DNA of 64,000 nucleotides from Nonomuraea fuscirosea (GTDB lineage: Bacteria > Actinomycetota > Actinomycetes > Streptosporangiales > Streptosporangiaceae). Numbering within the stretch: position 1 is the stretch's first letter; each line of letters starts with the position of its first letter. The notes beneath the pieces were generated by a model. It saw nothing but the letters and a program-made list of their open reading frames with translations. It was not told the DNA's origin and did not search any database. Positions 23,714 through 33,213 of the stretch are shown here, piece after piece. Where the stretch lies: the NCBI RefSeq assembly GCF_003001935.1, contig NZ_PVNG01000017.1, forward strand, positions 220,679-284,678. The letters are read 5' to 3'. Both the position numbers and the translations under genes were made by a program.

Positions 23714-25282
23714 ATGACTGAACATGGACTTCTGACCGGCCGCGCGGTTGCCGCCGCAGCCGCGAGTGCCGTCACCTTGACCGCGCTGATCGCGGGCTCG
23801 CCCGCCGCGACGGCTGACAGCGGGCAGGCGCTGCCATCGGTCACGTGGCGGTCGTGTCCCGCCTATTCCGACGAGGTGATCCGTAGCCTTGCCGTCACTG
23901 ATGAGCAACGGCGGACGTTCCGTGCGCTGCTGGGCCGGATGGAGTGCGGAACCGTCAGCGTTCCACTGGACTACCGCAAACCAGGCGGACGGCAGATCAC
24001 CATCGCGATCACCCGGGTCAAGGCCATCGACCGCAAGCACCGGCTGGGCAGCCTGGCGCTCAACCCGGGCGGGCCAGGCGCCTCCGGTTACCTATTCCCG
24101 CTCCAGATCGCCTCGATGAACCAGACGAACGCCAAGCTCAACGACCGCTATGACCTGATCGGCTTCGACCCCCGCGGAGTCGGTTACAGCACCAAGGTCG
24201 ACTGCCCGGCCCCCCAGGGCCAGGGCGTGCCGCCCCAGCCGGGGCCGCTGCCCGAGGAGACGGCCAAGCTCGTCCACGAGTCCGGGGTCGCGGCGAACAA
24301 GGCGTGCGGGGTTTTCGATCCCGCCTTCCTCGGCCAGCTCACCACCCAGAACGCGGCCCGTGACCTTGATCGGGCGCGGATCGCGCTGGGCGAGCGCAAG
24401 CTCAGCTTCCTGGGCATCTCCTGGGGCACCTGGCTGGGCGCGGTCTACCGCAGCACGTTCCCGGACAGCGTCGGACGCATGTTCCTGGACAGCGTGGCGC
24501 CGGTGAACTTCCGGCTCGACGATTTCGAGGACGGCCACGCGGCGGGCACCGAGCGTCACTTCCCGCGGATGGCGGCCTGGATCGCCGAGCGCAACGGGAC
24601 CTACGGCCTCGGCAGCACCGCGAAGCAGGTGCGGGCCACGGTGCTGGCGCTCGGTCGCGCCTATGACGAGCAGCCGAGGCGCTATAGCGACTGGGAGATG
24701 GTGGCCGATGGTGCCACGGTCGCCATGCTGGCCATCCAGAGCGCACCGGACTGGCCGCAGGTCGCCCAGGCGTTCAAGGAGATGCGGGACGAGAGTGACA
24801 CCGCGCCGCCGGCCCTGAGGGGACTTCTCGGGCAGGGCACTCTGCAGCGCCCGCCGGCCGGCGCGCCGGAGCGGTTCAACGCGACCGCGGGCCAGGCCGT
24901 CTTCTGCAACGAGGACCCCAGCCGGCTCAACTTCTCCGATGCCTGGGCCACCTACCAGCGGCGACTTGAGCGCAACCCGGTCACCGGGCGGGCCAGTAGG
25001 TTCTCCGCCCAATGCGCGGGCTGGTCGCTGCCGGTGCAGAAGATCAAGGTGCAGCGCCGCGGCGGGTCGCTGGTGCTGGCCGGACATCGCTACGAAGCCG
25101 TCTCCCTGTATGAGTGGACCAAGCAGATGCACTCCGCCGTCGGCGGCACGGTCTTCACCGTCGCCGACGACGTGCACGGGTCCGTCCTGCGCGTGCCGGA
25201 CTGCGCCGCCGAGCTCGTGTCGTACTTCACCACGGGCCGCATCGACCGCGGCTGCGACGGCACCCCCGTACCCGCGAAGTAG
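23714..25282 (+). CDS. secreted alpha/beta hydrolase, TAP-like
   Basis: 522 residues with a signal peptide (about 1-35, AVAAAAASAVTLTALIAGSPAATA). The fold is that of tripeptidyl aminopeptidase-like hydrolases (SCO-type TAP): oxyanion NPGGPGASG, FDPRGVGYS, nucleophile Ser in GISWGTWLG, and the catalytic His near the C-terminus (DDVHGSVLRVPDC). In the family the acidic triad residue lies in a G..D..TP motif; here it reads AGHRYEAVS, so a Glu may replace it or activity may be altered. The ATG at 23714 follows AAGGTGG. It is the first gene of a cluster with a lipoprotein and an ABC exporter, divergent from the two-component genes. Confidence 0.82.
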   Translation: MTEHGLLTGRAVAAAAASAVTLTALIAGSPAATADSGQALPSVTWRSCPAYSDEVIRSLAVTDEQRRTFRALLGRMECGTVSVPLDYRKPGGRQITIAITRVKAIDRKHRLGSLALNPGGPGASGYLFPLQIASMNQTNAKLNDRYDLIGFDPRGVGYSTKVDCPAPQGQGVPPQPGPLPEETAKLVHESGVAANKACGVFDPAFLGQLTTQNAARDLDRARIALGERKLSFLGISWGTWLGAVYRSTFPDSVGRMFLDSVAPVNFRLDDFEDGHAAGTERHFPRMAAWIAERNGTYGLGSTAKQVRATVLALGRAYDEQPRRYSDWEMVADGATVAMLAIQSAPDWPQVAQAFKEMRDESDTAPPALRGLLGQGTLQRPPAGAPERFNATAGQAVFCNEDPSRLNFSDAWATYQRRLERNPVTGRASRFSAQCAGWSLPVQKIKVQRRGGSLVLAGHRYEAVSLYEWTKQMHSAVGGTVFTVADDVHGSVLRVPDCAAELVSYFTTGRIDRGCDGTPVPAK

Positions 25283-25375
25283 CCGACGCTGCCCTCACCC
25301 GGTCGCCGGGACGGCCACCGCACGCGCCGTCTCGGCGACCGGGCCAATACTCACCCGCACATGATGGAGAACGAC

Positions 25376-25972
25376 ATGGGAAGCACTCTCGGCCAGAGCG
25401 TGGCCAGGCGGAAGTGCTCACGCAAGAGCACCGCGCGGGCCGTCGCACCGGTTCTCGCGCTGGCCGCCCTCGCGCTGGCCGGTGTGGCCTGCGGGGACAG
25501 CCAGGAACCCGGCAGGACGGTGGCCTCCCTAGCGCCGCAGGCCGGTCCGGCGTCCGCCGCCGCCCCGCAGGGCGGTTCCAAGGCCGATCCGGTGGCCTTC
25601 GCCCAGTGTGTCCGCGACAACGGGTTGCCGGACTTCAAGGACCCGGAGCCGGGCAAAGGCATGGGAGAGGGGATCGATCTCAACTCCCCGGCGTTCAAGA
25701 AGGCCGCCGAGGCCTGCAAGGAGCTCATGCCCGCTCCGCCCCCGCAGAACGACCCCAACGCGACGTGGTCCACGGCGGACAAGCTCAAGTACGCCGCGTG
25801 CATGCGTGACAACGGCGTGCCGTCGTTCCCCGACCCTGACGCGGGTGGCGGTTTCAAGCTCAACGACGACCCGAACACGCCGCAGTTCAAGAAGGCCGAG
25901 GAATCCTGTAAGCAATACCAGCCGCAGAGCATCCGGAACATGACCCCCGGCAAGATCGGCGGCGGCAGTTGA
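25376..25972 (+). CDS. lipoprotein with two copies of a C-x-DNG motif
   Basis: 198 residues. A twin-charged N-terminus and hydrophobic segment end in the lipobox LAGVAC, so it is likely lipid-anchored outside. The mature part holds an internal duplication: FAQCVRDNGLPDFKDPEPG ... FKKAAEACKE and YAACMRDNGVPSFPDPDAG ... FKKAEESCKQ, each with two Cys that could form a disulfide. Such proteins occur next to MacB-type exporters in actinobacteria; the role may be ligand binding for the exporter. ATG 25376 has GGAG at the right distance and is preferred over 25361. Its TGA overlaps the adaptor start. Confidence 0.75.
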   Translation: MGSTLGQSVARRKCSRKSTARAVAPVLALAALALAGVACGDSQEPGRTVASLAPQAGPASAAAPQGGSKADPVAFAQCVRDNGLPDFKDPEPGKGMGEGIDLNSPAFKKAAEACKELMPAPPPQNDPNATWSTADKLKYAACMRDNGVPSFPDPDAGGGFKLNDDPNTPQFKKAEESCKQYQPQSIRNMTPGKIGGGS

Positions 25973-27045
25973 GTGCGATGCGCTGGGTGGCCGCGCTGGT
26001 GGCGGCCGGCGCACTGGTGGCCGGGGGTGGCTGGGTCCTGCGCGCCGACCCGTTCGCCGCGCCCACTGCGAGCACCACCGCCCAGAGCCCGGCCAGGACC
26101 GGGCTGGCACAGGTGACCAAGGGCACATTGTCGGCCCGTACCCTGCAAAACGGCACGCTCGGCTACGCGGGCAACCACCAGATCGTCAACAGGGCCGCCG
26201 GTACGGTGACCAAGCTGCCCGCCGTGGGCCAGGTCGTCACCGCGGGCAATGTGCTCTACCGGGTGGACGGCAAGCCCGTGGTGCTGCTCCACGGTGCGGT
26301 TCCCATCTACCGGTCGCTGTCGTGGGGCGCCGACGGCGCCGACGTTCAGCAGCTGAACGCCGCGCTGGTGACGCTCGGCCACGCCACCAAGGACCAGCTC
26401 GACCCCGGATCCGACTACTTCGGCAGGGCCACCTACAACGCTCTTCGGGACCTGCAGGACAGGGCCGGACTGGAAGAGTCGGGGAACCTTGCACTCGGCC
26501 AGGCGGTGTTCGTGCCGGCCAAGACGATCCGGGTGCTGAAGGTGAACGCGGTCAGCGGCGCGCAGACGGCGGCCGGGACCGTGGTGCTTGAGGCATCCTC
26601 GACGGCACGGCAGGTTACCGTCGAGCTGAACGCCGGCCGGCAGAGCCAGGTGGCCGTCGGCGACAAGGTGATCATCACGCTGCCCGACGGCAAGACAGCG
26701 CTGGGCGTGGTCTCCGAGGTCGGCAAGGTCGCCACCACCTCCGACAGCGGGACCACGATCGAGGTGAAGATCCGGCCGACCAGGCCGAAGCAGACCGGCA
26801 GCCTGGATAAGGCGCCGGTACAGGTCTCGATCGTCACCGGCACCGCCGAGGATGTGCTGTCGGTGCCGGTGAATTCGCTGCTCGCGCTGGCCGGTGGCGG
26901 CTACGCGGTCGAGGTCGTGGACGCCGGTGGCGAGCATCGGCTGGTGGGTGTGACGACGGGGCTGTTCGACGACAGCGAGGGCAGGGTCGAGGTCACCGGC
27001 GACGGCCTGGCCGAAGGTCAGCGCATCGTGGTGCCTGCGTCATGA
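25969..27045 (+). CDS. periplasmic adaptor-like protein with peptidoglycan-binding domain
   Basis: 358 residues. One N-terminal membrane helix (about 5-25). A barrel-sandwich/lipoyl-like part (NGTLGYAGNHQIVNRAAGTVTKLPAVGQVVTAGNVLYRVDG) flanks an inserted peptidoglycan_binding_1-like helix bundle (about 110-165, ADVQQLNAALVTLGH), followed by beta-barrel parts (ALGVVSEVGKVATT, VSIVTGTAEDVLSVPVNSLLAL). This is the membrane-fusion protein of MacB-type exporters in Gram-positive bacteria. A TTG at 25969 overlaps the lipoprotein stop; ATG 25978 is an alternative start. Its stop overlaps the ATPase start. Confidence 0.82.
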   Translation: MSAMRWVAALVAAGALVAGGGWVLRADPFAAPTASTTAQSPARTGLAQVTKGTLSARTLQNGTLGYAGNHQIVNRAAGTVTKLPAVGQVVTAGNVLYRVDGKPVVLLHGAVPIYRSLSWGADGADVQQLNAALVTLGHATKDQLDPGSDYFGRATYNALRDLQDRAGLEESGNLALGQAVFVPAKTIRVLKVNAVSGAQTAAGTVVLEASSTARQVTVELNAGRQSQVAVGDKVIITLPDGKTALGVVSEVGKVATTSDSGTTIEVKIRPTRPKQTGSLDKAPVQVSIVTGTAEDVLSVPVNSLLALAGGGYAVEVVDAGGEHRLVGVTTGLFDDSEGRVEVTGDGLAEGQRIVVPAS

Positions 27046-27725
27046 GGAGTGTTCTGGAACTGGACCGGGTGAGCAGGGTCTATCCTGGCGCGACACCGGT
27101 GGTGGCGCTGCAGGAGGTCAGCTTCACCGTCGAGGCCGGCGAACTGGTCGGCGTCGTGGGGCCGTCCGGGTCGGGCAAATCGACGCTGCTGCAGGTCATG
27201 GGTACGCTGGATCGGCCCACCCTGGGCACGGTGCGCATCGTCGGCGACGACGTGGCGAGCATGTCCGACCGGGCCTTGGCCAGGCTGCGGGCGATGCGGA
27301 TCGGGTTCGTCTTCCAGCAGTTCTTCCTGGCCCAGCACGCCACGGCTGTGGAGAACGTGGCCGACGGCATGCTGTACACCGGTGTCAGATATCGCGCCAG
27401 GCTGCAGGCGGCGTCCGAGGCGTTGGAGCGGGTCGGGCTGGGGCATCGCTTGGACCACCGTCCCACCCAGTTGTCGGGCGGTGAGCGGCAGCGGGTCGCG
27501 ATCGCCCGCGCGCTGGTCGGCAACCCGGCGATCGTGCTGGCCGACGAGCCCACCGGTAACCTCGACAGCGTTTCCGGAGCCGCGATCTTCGCCCTGCTGA
27601 AGGAGCTCAACGCCGAAGGCGCCACCATCATCATGATCACGCATGACCGGGAGCTGGCCGCGAGGCTGCCCCGCCGCATCGAGATGCTGGACGGGCACCT
27701 CGTCGCCGATGGGCGGGAGCCGTGA
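27042..27725 (+). CDS. ABC transporter ATPase, MacB/LolD type
   Basis: 227 residues with Walker A GPSGSGKST, Q-loop FVFQQFFL, signature LSGGERQRVAIARAL, Walker B IVLADEPTGNLD and switch His in ITHDREL. The sequence is typical of the MacB/LolD exporter group that works with an FtsX-type permease. ATGA overlaps join it to the adaptor and to the permease, forming a tight operon. Confidence 0.93.
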   Translation: MRSVLELDRVSRVYPGATPVVALQEVSFTVEAGELVGVVGPSGSGKSTLLQVMGTLDRPTLGTVRIVGDDVASMSDRALARLRAMRIGFVFQQFFLAQHATAVENVADGMLYTGVRYRARLQAASEALERVGLGHRLDHRPTQLSGGERQRVAIARALVGNPAIVLADEPTGNLDSVSGAAIFALLKELNAEGATIIMITHDRELAARLPRRIEMLDGHLVADGREP

Positions 27726-28897
27726 TGTATTCGGCCGACCTGGCGCGGGTGGCCAGCCTGGGGCTGCGGACCCGGCGGATGCGGGCGGCCCTGTCGGCGC
27801 TCGGCATCGCCATCGGCGTCGCGGCGATGGTGGCCGTGCTGGGCTTGTCAGCCTCCTCCCAGGCCGGGTTGCTGGCCGAGATCGACAAGCTGGGCACCAA
27901 CCTGCTCACCGTCACCCCCGGCCAGACCATGGGTGGCGACAATGCGAAGCTGCCCGGTGACGCGCCGGGGATGATCGCCAGAATCGGCCCGGTCGAGAAG
28001 GTCGAACACACCGGTAAAACCACGGCCAACGCCTTCCGCAACCCCTACATCCCCGTCTTCAACACCAACTCGCTGAGCGTCAACGCGGCCAGCCTGGACC
28101 TGCCCGCCGCGGTGCGCACCAGCCTGGCCCAAGGCGCCTATCTCAACGCCGCCACCGCCCGGCAACCGGTCGCCGTCCTCGGCGCCGACGCTGCCCGGCG
28201 TCTCGGCATCGCGAAGATCCACCAGGGGATGCGCATCTGGGTCGGCGGGCAATGGTTCTACGTCGCCGGGATCCTCAACCCGGCGAAGCTGACGCCGGAG
28301 ATCGACTCCGCGGTACTGGTCGGCTATCCGGCCGCCGAAAAATACCTGCGCTTCGACGGCCATCCGACCACGATCTACGTGCGGGCGGCCACCGAACACG
28401 TGCCCAGCGTGCGGAAGGTACTGGCCGCCACCACCAACCCGCGCAATCCCGGCGAGGTCAACGTCAGCCAGCCCTCCGCCGCCCTGGTGGCCCGCGCGGC
28501 CGCCCAATCCGCGTTCAACGGCCTGTTCCTGGGCCTGGGCGCGGTCGCACTGCTCGTCGGTGGCATCGGCGTCGCCAACACCATGGTCATCTCGGTCCTG
28601 GAACGCCGCTCCGAGATCGGCCTGCGCCGCTCCCTCGGAGCGACCAGAGCAGACATTCGCCTGCAGTTCCTGTCGGAGGCGATCCTGCTGGGCGCGCTCG
28701 GCGGCCTCGCCGGCGTGGCCCTCGGTGCCCTGGCCACCATCGTCTACACCCACATCAACAACTGGGCCACCGTGATACCCCCGCTGACCTGGGCCGGCGG
28801 GCTGGGCGCGGCCGTCGCCATTGGCGCCACCGCCGGGCTGCTGCCCGCCATCCGCGCGGCCCGCATGCAACCCACCGAGGCACTGCGAACCGTCTGA
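27722..28897 (+). CDS. ABC transporter permease, MacB/FtsX type
   Basis: 391 residues: one N-terminal membrane helix (about 22-45), an extracellular MacB_PCD domain (about 50-260) and three C-terminal helices of the FtsX domain (about 265-385, ending ARMQPTEALRTV). Together with the ATPase and adaptor it forms a tripartite-like exporter for peptides, lipids or antibiotics; the substrate is unknown. A strong terminator follows directly at 28901, closing the operon that began at 23714. Confidence 0.92.
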   Translation: MMYSADLARVASLGLRTRRMRAALSALGIAIGVAAMVAVLGLSASSQAGLLAEIDKLGTNLLTVTPGQTMGGDNAKLPGDAPGMIARIGPVEKVEHTGKTTANAFRNPYIPVFNTNSLSVNAASLDLPAAVRTSLAQGAYLNAATARQPVAVLGADAARRLGIAKIHQGMRIWVGGQWFYVAGILNPAKLTPEIDSAVLVGYPAAEKYLRFDGHPTTIYVRAATEHVPSVRKVLAATTNPRNPGEVNVSQPSAALVARAAAQSAFNGLFLGLGAVALLVGGIGVANTMVISVLERRSEIGLRRSLGATRADIRLQFLSEAILLGALGGLAGVALGALATIVYTHINNWATVIPPLTWAGGLGAAVAIGATAGLLPAIRAARMQPTEALRTV

Positions 28898-28900
28898 CAT

Positions 28901-28935
28901 GCCCGGCGCGACGGGGCAAACCCGTCGCGCCGGGC
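28901..28935 (+). terminator. rho-independent-like terminator of the exporter operon
   Basis: A perfect 15-bp stem, GCCCGGCGCGACGGG / CCCGTCGCGCCGGGC, around the loop GCAAA, two bases past the permease stop, followed by TTC. Confidence 0.85.
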
Positions 28936-29636
28936 TTCAGGATGCCGAGCGGTCCGTTGATGGATACTCACGACACTCACCCGCCCGCCACGCCCGCCTC
29001 CGCGCGAGCGCACCCCTGTGACCACCGCAGCACGTGGGCACGAGGGGTGCCCCGCGTCCGGCGCAGGCCACTCCCGTGAGATCACCTGCCTGCGCTTTCC
29101 CCCTCGGCCGCGAACCCGGCCCCTTGGTCCTGGCCCCACCCGCCGCCGCATCGTCCACCGGCTACGGCTACCCCGACCCGAGTAACCCGGCCGCGGTCCA
29201 GATCGGCCGCGGCTACAACCAGCAGTTCTACCTCTGCCCGGCAGCGCCGAGCATCCGCACACCGAGCTGATGCAGTAGCCGGCCCAGGCGGCTGCGCAAA
29301 CGCCCGACGCATCGTGATCACGTTGCTGCGCGCCAGACTCACCTCGAACGTCCGACCGAACCCGATCTTGGCGGCGTCCCGCAACTGCACAGCATGAGCT
29401 GCTGCGGCTATGCCTCTCGTCTGGGTCATGTGGCGCGATTCTTACCAACGGATCCAATGCGGCCGCGACCATGTACGTGCTTGCGTTTTAAGGTTTCATG
29501 ATCGTTTTGACGCTCGCGGTAGCTGTCACTTTCTGGGATAGCCGTCACCTGAGCGCCGATCGGCAACCTGTCCATGGCCTAATTTGCAATACCTGTGTCA
29601 TTGACGCCATCCACGTCACTGACCAGGATGAATGTC
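28936..29636. other. intergenic region, no supported gene
   Basis: About 700 bp between the exporter terminator and the GlxA-type gene. Open frames on both strands (for example 29082-29429 minus) lack ribosome sites and known folds. The last 200 bp are less GC-rich and probably hold the promoter of the 29637 gene; nothing else is recognised. Confidence 0.5.
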
Positions 29637-30602
29637 ATGCGGCGACGAGTGGTTGTGGTGATCTTCGACGGGTTCCAGCTCCTTGATCTGGCCGGGCCAG
29701 TGGACGTGTTCGAGACCGCGAGCTTGTTCGCCCAGGAGGGCGGCTACCGGGTGGAGGTGGCCGCGGTGCGCGTTGGCGCCGTGGCGGCTCACGGCGGGAT
29801 CGCGATCGACGCGGCAATAGCCCTGCGCGAGGTCGAAGGGCCGGTCGACACGCTGCTGGTGCTGGGCGGCCTGAAGATCCCGGACTGCGTGGATGATCGG
29901 GAGCTGGTTGAGCAGATCGCCCGGCTGGCGCATGTGAGCCGCCGGGTCGCGTCGGTCTGCACCGGAGCCTTCCTGCTGGCTGAGGCCGGGCTGCTGAATG
30001 GCCGACGGGCGACCACGCACTGGATGGCGGCCGCCGACCTCGGCCACCGTTACCCGGCTACCACGGTGGACGCCAATCCGATCTACATCCGGGACGGGGA
30101 GGTTTGGACCTCGGCCGGAGTCACCGCCGGAATCGACCTCACGCTCGCGCTGGTGGCCGAGGACCACGGCCACGCGCTGGCCCGGAAAGTCGCCCGCGGG
30201 CTCGTGGTGTACCTGCACCGGCCGGGCGGGCAAGACCAGTTCAGCACCCCAATGAGGGCCGGCACACCGCGCACCGAGCCGCTGCGCGAACTCCAAGCCT
30301 TCATCGACGCCAACCCCGCCGATGACCTGAGCGTGCCGGCACTGGCCCGGCGCGCAGGGATGAGCGAGCGCCACTTCTCGCGGATCTTCACCAACCAGAC
30401 CGGAGTCTCTCCCGGCCGATACGTCGAGCGCAGCCGCGCCGACGCCGCTCGCCGACTGCTGGAGAGCACCGGCCATCCGCTCGACCGCATCGCGAGCCTA
30501 TCCGGGCTCGGTACGCCGGAAACCCTCTACCGCGTCTTCCGCCGACACTGGCGGATCTCACCCGGCGACTACCGCCGCCGGTTCCAGACACAGGAGAACT
30601 GA
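29637..30602 (+). CDS. GlxA-type transcriptional regulator (DJ-1/PfpI plus AraC)
   Basis: About 321 residues: an N-terminal DJ-1/PfpI-like domain (about 1-175, VVVVIFDGFQLLDLAGPVDVF, elbow Cys in SVCTGAFLLAEAGLL) and a C-terminal AraC-type double helix-turn-helix (about 215-315, DLSVPALARRAGMSERHFSRIF ... ASLSGLGTPETLYRVFRRHW). This is the GlxA/FtrA/CdhR group. ATG 29637 has AGGA eight bases upstream; ATG 29628 is possible. It precedes a DJ-1/PfpI gene by two bases, so one operon; GlxA-type regulators often control such neighbours. Confidence 0.9.
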   Translation: MRRRVVVVIFDGFQLLDLAGPVDVFETASLFAQEGGYRVEVAAVRVGAVAAHGGIAIDAAIALREVEGPVDTLLVLGGLKIPDCVDDRELVEQIARLAHVSRRVASVCTGAFLLAEAGLLNGRRATTHWMAAADLGHRYPATTVDANPIYIRDGEVWTSAGVTAGIDLTLALVAEDHGHALARKVARGLVVYLHRPGGQDQFSTPMRAGTPRTEPLRELQAFIDANPADDLSVPALARRAGMSERHFSRIFTNQTGVSPGRYVERSRADAARRLLESTGHPLDRIASLSGLGTPETLYRVFRRHWRISPGDYRRRFQTQEN

Positions 30603-30604
30603 CC

Positions 30605-31228
30605 ATGCACGTCGCCATCCCTCTCTACCCCCGGTTCACCGCCCTGGACGCGGTCGGCCCCTACACCGTTCTGGCCTTCGCGCCGGGCTGGACGGTCACT
30701 TTCGTGGCCGCCGTACCCGGCCCAGTCATCGACGACAAAGCCAGCCTCGCGATCACCGCTACCGCCTCTTTCGCCGACCTGCCCCGGCCGGACGTGATCC
30801 TGGTACCCGGAGGCCCGGGGACCCTGGCCGCCATGGGCGACCAGCAACTGTTGTCCTGGATCCGCGCCGCGCACGAGCACACCCGATGGACCACCTCGGT
30901 CTGCAGCGGCTCCTTCGTCCTCGGCGCGGCCGGTGTGCTGGCCGGTCGTAAAGCCACCAGCCACTGGGGCTGGGCCGAGCAGCTTCCCGCCGTCGGCGCC
31001 GAACACGTCAAGGAACGCGTCGTATTCGACGGCAAAATCGTGACAGCCGCTGGAATCTCCTCCGGCATCGACATGGCGCTGACCTTCCTCGCCGAGGCGC
31101 AGGATGAGGAGACGGCGCGGACCGTGCAGCTCGCGATCGAATACGACCCCCAACCGCCGTTCAACGCCGGCAACCCTCATACCGCCCCCGCCTTCCGGCG
31201 CGAGGCCGCACTGAACCTGATCTTCTGA
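30605..31228 (+). CDS. DJ-1/PfpI family protein
   Basis: 207 residues of the class I glutamine amidotransferase-like DJ-1/PfpI family, with the nucleophile elbow TSVCSGSFVLGAAGVL and the HWGWAEQL segment typical of isonitrile hydratase-like members. Possible roles are isonitrile hydration, glyoxalase or deglycase-like activity; the sequence does not decide. It starts two bases after the GlxA-type gene. Confidence 0.88.
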   Translation: MHVAIPLYPRFTALDAVGPYTVLAFAPGWTVTFVAAVPGPVIDDKASLAITATASFADLPRPDVILVPGGPGTLAAMGDQQLLSWIRAAHEHTRWTTSVCSGSFVLGAAGVLAGRKATSHWGWAEQLPAVGAEHVKERVVFDGKIVTAAGISSGIDMALTFLAEAQDEETARTVQLAIEYDPQPPFNAGNPHTAPAFRREAALNLIF

Positions 31229-31550
31229 CCGCATAACGAGCAGCAGCCACCCGTTCCAGCAATCGTGACCCGGCTCATCGTGCATCCGTGGCGCACCTGA
31301 GCGTCGCACCGTCTTGGGTGATCACGATTGAGTGGCACAGCGGGCACGCCACCGTGACATGGGGGCCGGAGAACAGTGGAACGAAATCCGGCGTTAGCGA
31401 GTGGTCGACCTGGTCCAGGCCGTACTCACAGCCTGCGTTCCCTGAAGCGGTAACGCCGGATTCCGTTCCATCGCACACCTAAATCGGTCTTCAACAGGCG
31501 CGCCAATTGAACGCTGTGTAACGATTCCAGGACTCTCCGGAAAATTGATT
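31229..31550. other. intergenic region with imperfect palindrome
   Basis: 322 bp with no supported gene. A 67-codon minus-strand frame (31275-31478) with a CPLC motif lacks a ribosome site. A 23-bp imperfect inverted repeat is listed separately. Confidence 0.4.
31377..31470. repeat. 94-bp palindromic unit with 23-bp imperfect inverted repeats
   Basis: The sequence at 31377-31399 (TGGAACGaAATCCGGCGTTAgCG) is the reverse complement of 31448-31470 except for two bases, with a 48-bp centre. It lies 80 bp before the Tn3 transposase remnant. It could be the tip of a small non-autonomous element or a large RNA hairpin. Confidence 0.5.
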
Positions 31551-33213
31551 ATGTTTGGCCCTACCTTGCGGGCCGTGCCTGTGGAGTTCTTGAATGACGA
31601 CGTCGTAGCCAAATACGGACGGTTCGACGGTCCTCCGTCGCGGGCCGAATTGGAGAGGGTCTTCTTCCTCGATGACGCAGGCAAGGCCCTGATCGCCAAA
31701 CGGCGCGGGGGCACCTGAAACTCGGGTTTGCCTTGCAGCTCGGGACGGTGCGTTTCTTGCGCACGTTTCTCACCGATCCGCTGGACGTGCCAACGGAAGT
31801 CATGGACTTCGTCGCCGAACAGCTGGAGATCGCCGATCCGTTGTGCGTGAAGCGCTACACCGAGCGGGAGAAGACTCGTCTGGACCACATGTGGGAGATC
31901 CGGCGTGTCTTTGGACTGCGGGACTTCGCCGAGGTCGAAGACGAGCTGACCGCGTGGGTGGACGCGCGGGCGTGGATGTTCGAGGAAGGGCGCACCGCGA
32001 TCTTCCACGGCGGTGAAATGGCTGGCCGAGCGCGATGTGCTGCTGCCGGGCATCTCGACGCTGACGCGCCTGATCGCCCACGTACGCGAACAGGCGATTG
32101 CGCGGCTGTGGGACGCCTTGAACGAGGTGCCGACGCCCGAGCAGCGCCAGGTGCTGATGATGGTGCCGGAGATCCGACCGGGGATGCGGATGTCGGATCT
32201 GGAGCGCTGGCGCACCGGGCCGGCGCGAGCCTCGAGACCGGAGATGGTCAAGACGCTGTAGCTGGTCAGGGAGATCTGCCAGGCGGGGTTCGGAAAAATC
32301 GAGCTGGGCACGCAGATGCCGCGCCGACGGCTGGCGGAGCCGGCCCGCTACGGCATAGGCGCCAAGCCCTCACAGCTCAAGCGCCACCCCGAGGCGCGCA
32401 AGCCGGCCACGCTGCTGGCCACGGTGCGCCATCTGGAGGCCAAGACGGTCGATGACGGCCTTGAACTGCTGGACCTGCTGATGGTCACCGAACTGCTGGG
32501 CAAGGCGCAGCGGGCGGCCGGCAAGGGCACGGTGCGCCGGGCGCCCAAGCTGGCCAAGGCCTCGGCCCGGCTGGTGGTGGCGGTGGAGGTGTTACTGGAG
32601 GCTACCGGCTGGGGTGAGGAGATCCGGCCGGCCGAGGTGTGGGACGCGATCGACATGGTCATTCCCCGCGCGGAGTTGCGGGCGGCGGTGGCCACGGTGA
32701 CCGGCATAGTGCCGCCGCCGGACGCCGAGGACGACGGCGGCTGGCGAGCGGAGATAGCCGGGCGGATCGCCACGGTCAGCGGGTTTGTGAAGCTGCTGCC
32801 GACTCTCATCGCTTTCGGCGCGAACGCCGAGGGGATCGAGGTGTTGCGGGCGATGCGCTGCCTGGCCGCCCAGCTGGACTCCAGCCGCAAATGGACCACC
32901 AAGACCACGCACGCGCAGGTGGTGACCGGGCCGTGGAAACGCCTGGTGTTCGGCCACCCGGCCGATCCGGGTGGCGCGGTGGACAAGAACGCCTACACCT
33001 TCTGCGTACTGGAGCAGTTCCACCGGCATCTCAAACGCCGGGAGATCTACGCGGAGACCTCGCTGCGCTGGCGTGATCTGAACGCGCACCTGCTGGAGGG
33101 TGCGGAGTGGGCTGCGGTCAAAACACCGGTGCTGACCGCCCCGGGGCCTGCCCGAGGACCCCGGCGCGCTGCTGGCCACTCACTTGGCTGGCCTGGATGC
33201 GGCCTATCGCGAG
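31551..33213 (+). pseudogene. Tn3-family transposase (TnpA), 5' two-thirds, broken
   Basis: It begins VPVEFLNDDVVAKYGRFDG (DUF4158 domain), continues LGTVRFLRTFLTDPLDVP ... VKRYTEREKTRLDHMWEIRRVFGLRDF, then LLPGISTLTRLIAHVREQA, and from 32262 the long intact stretch (GAKPSQLKRHPEARK ... VLEQFHRHLKRREIYAETSLRWRD) into GLDAAYRE. The match to actinobacterial Tn3 transposases is clear. The gene has frameshifts near 31717, 32018 and 33150 and an in-frame TAG near 32259. The DDE core is absent, replaced by an integrase fragment. Confidence 0.8.

Noticed and set aside
29082..29429. 115-codon minus-strand frame in the 28.9-29.6 kb gap
   Set aside because: No ribosome site and no recognisable domain.
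31275..31478. 67-codon minus-strand frame with a CPLC motif
   Set aside because: No ribosome site and it overlaps the imperfect palindrome; not supported as a gene.
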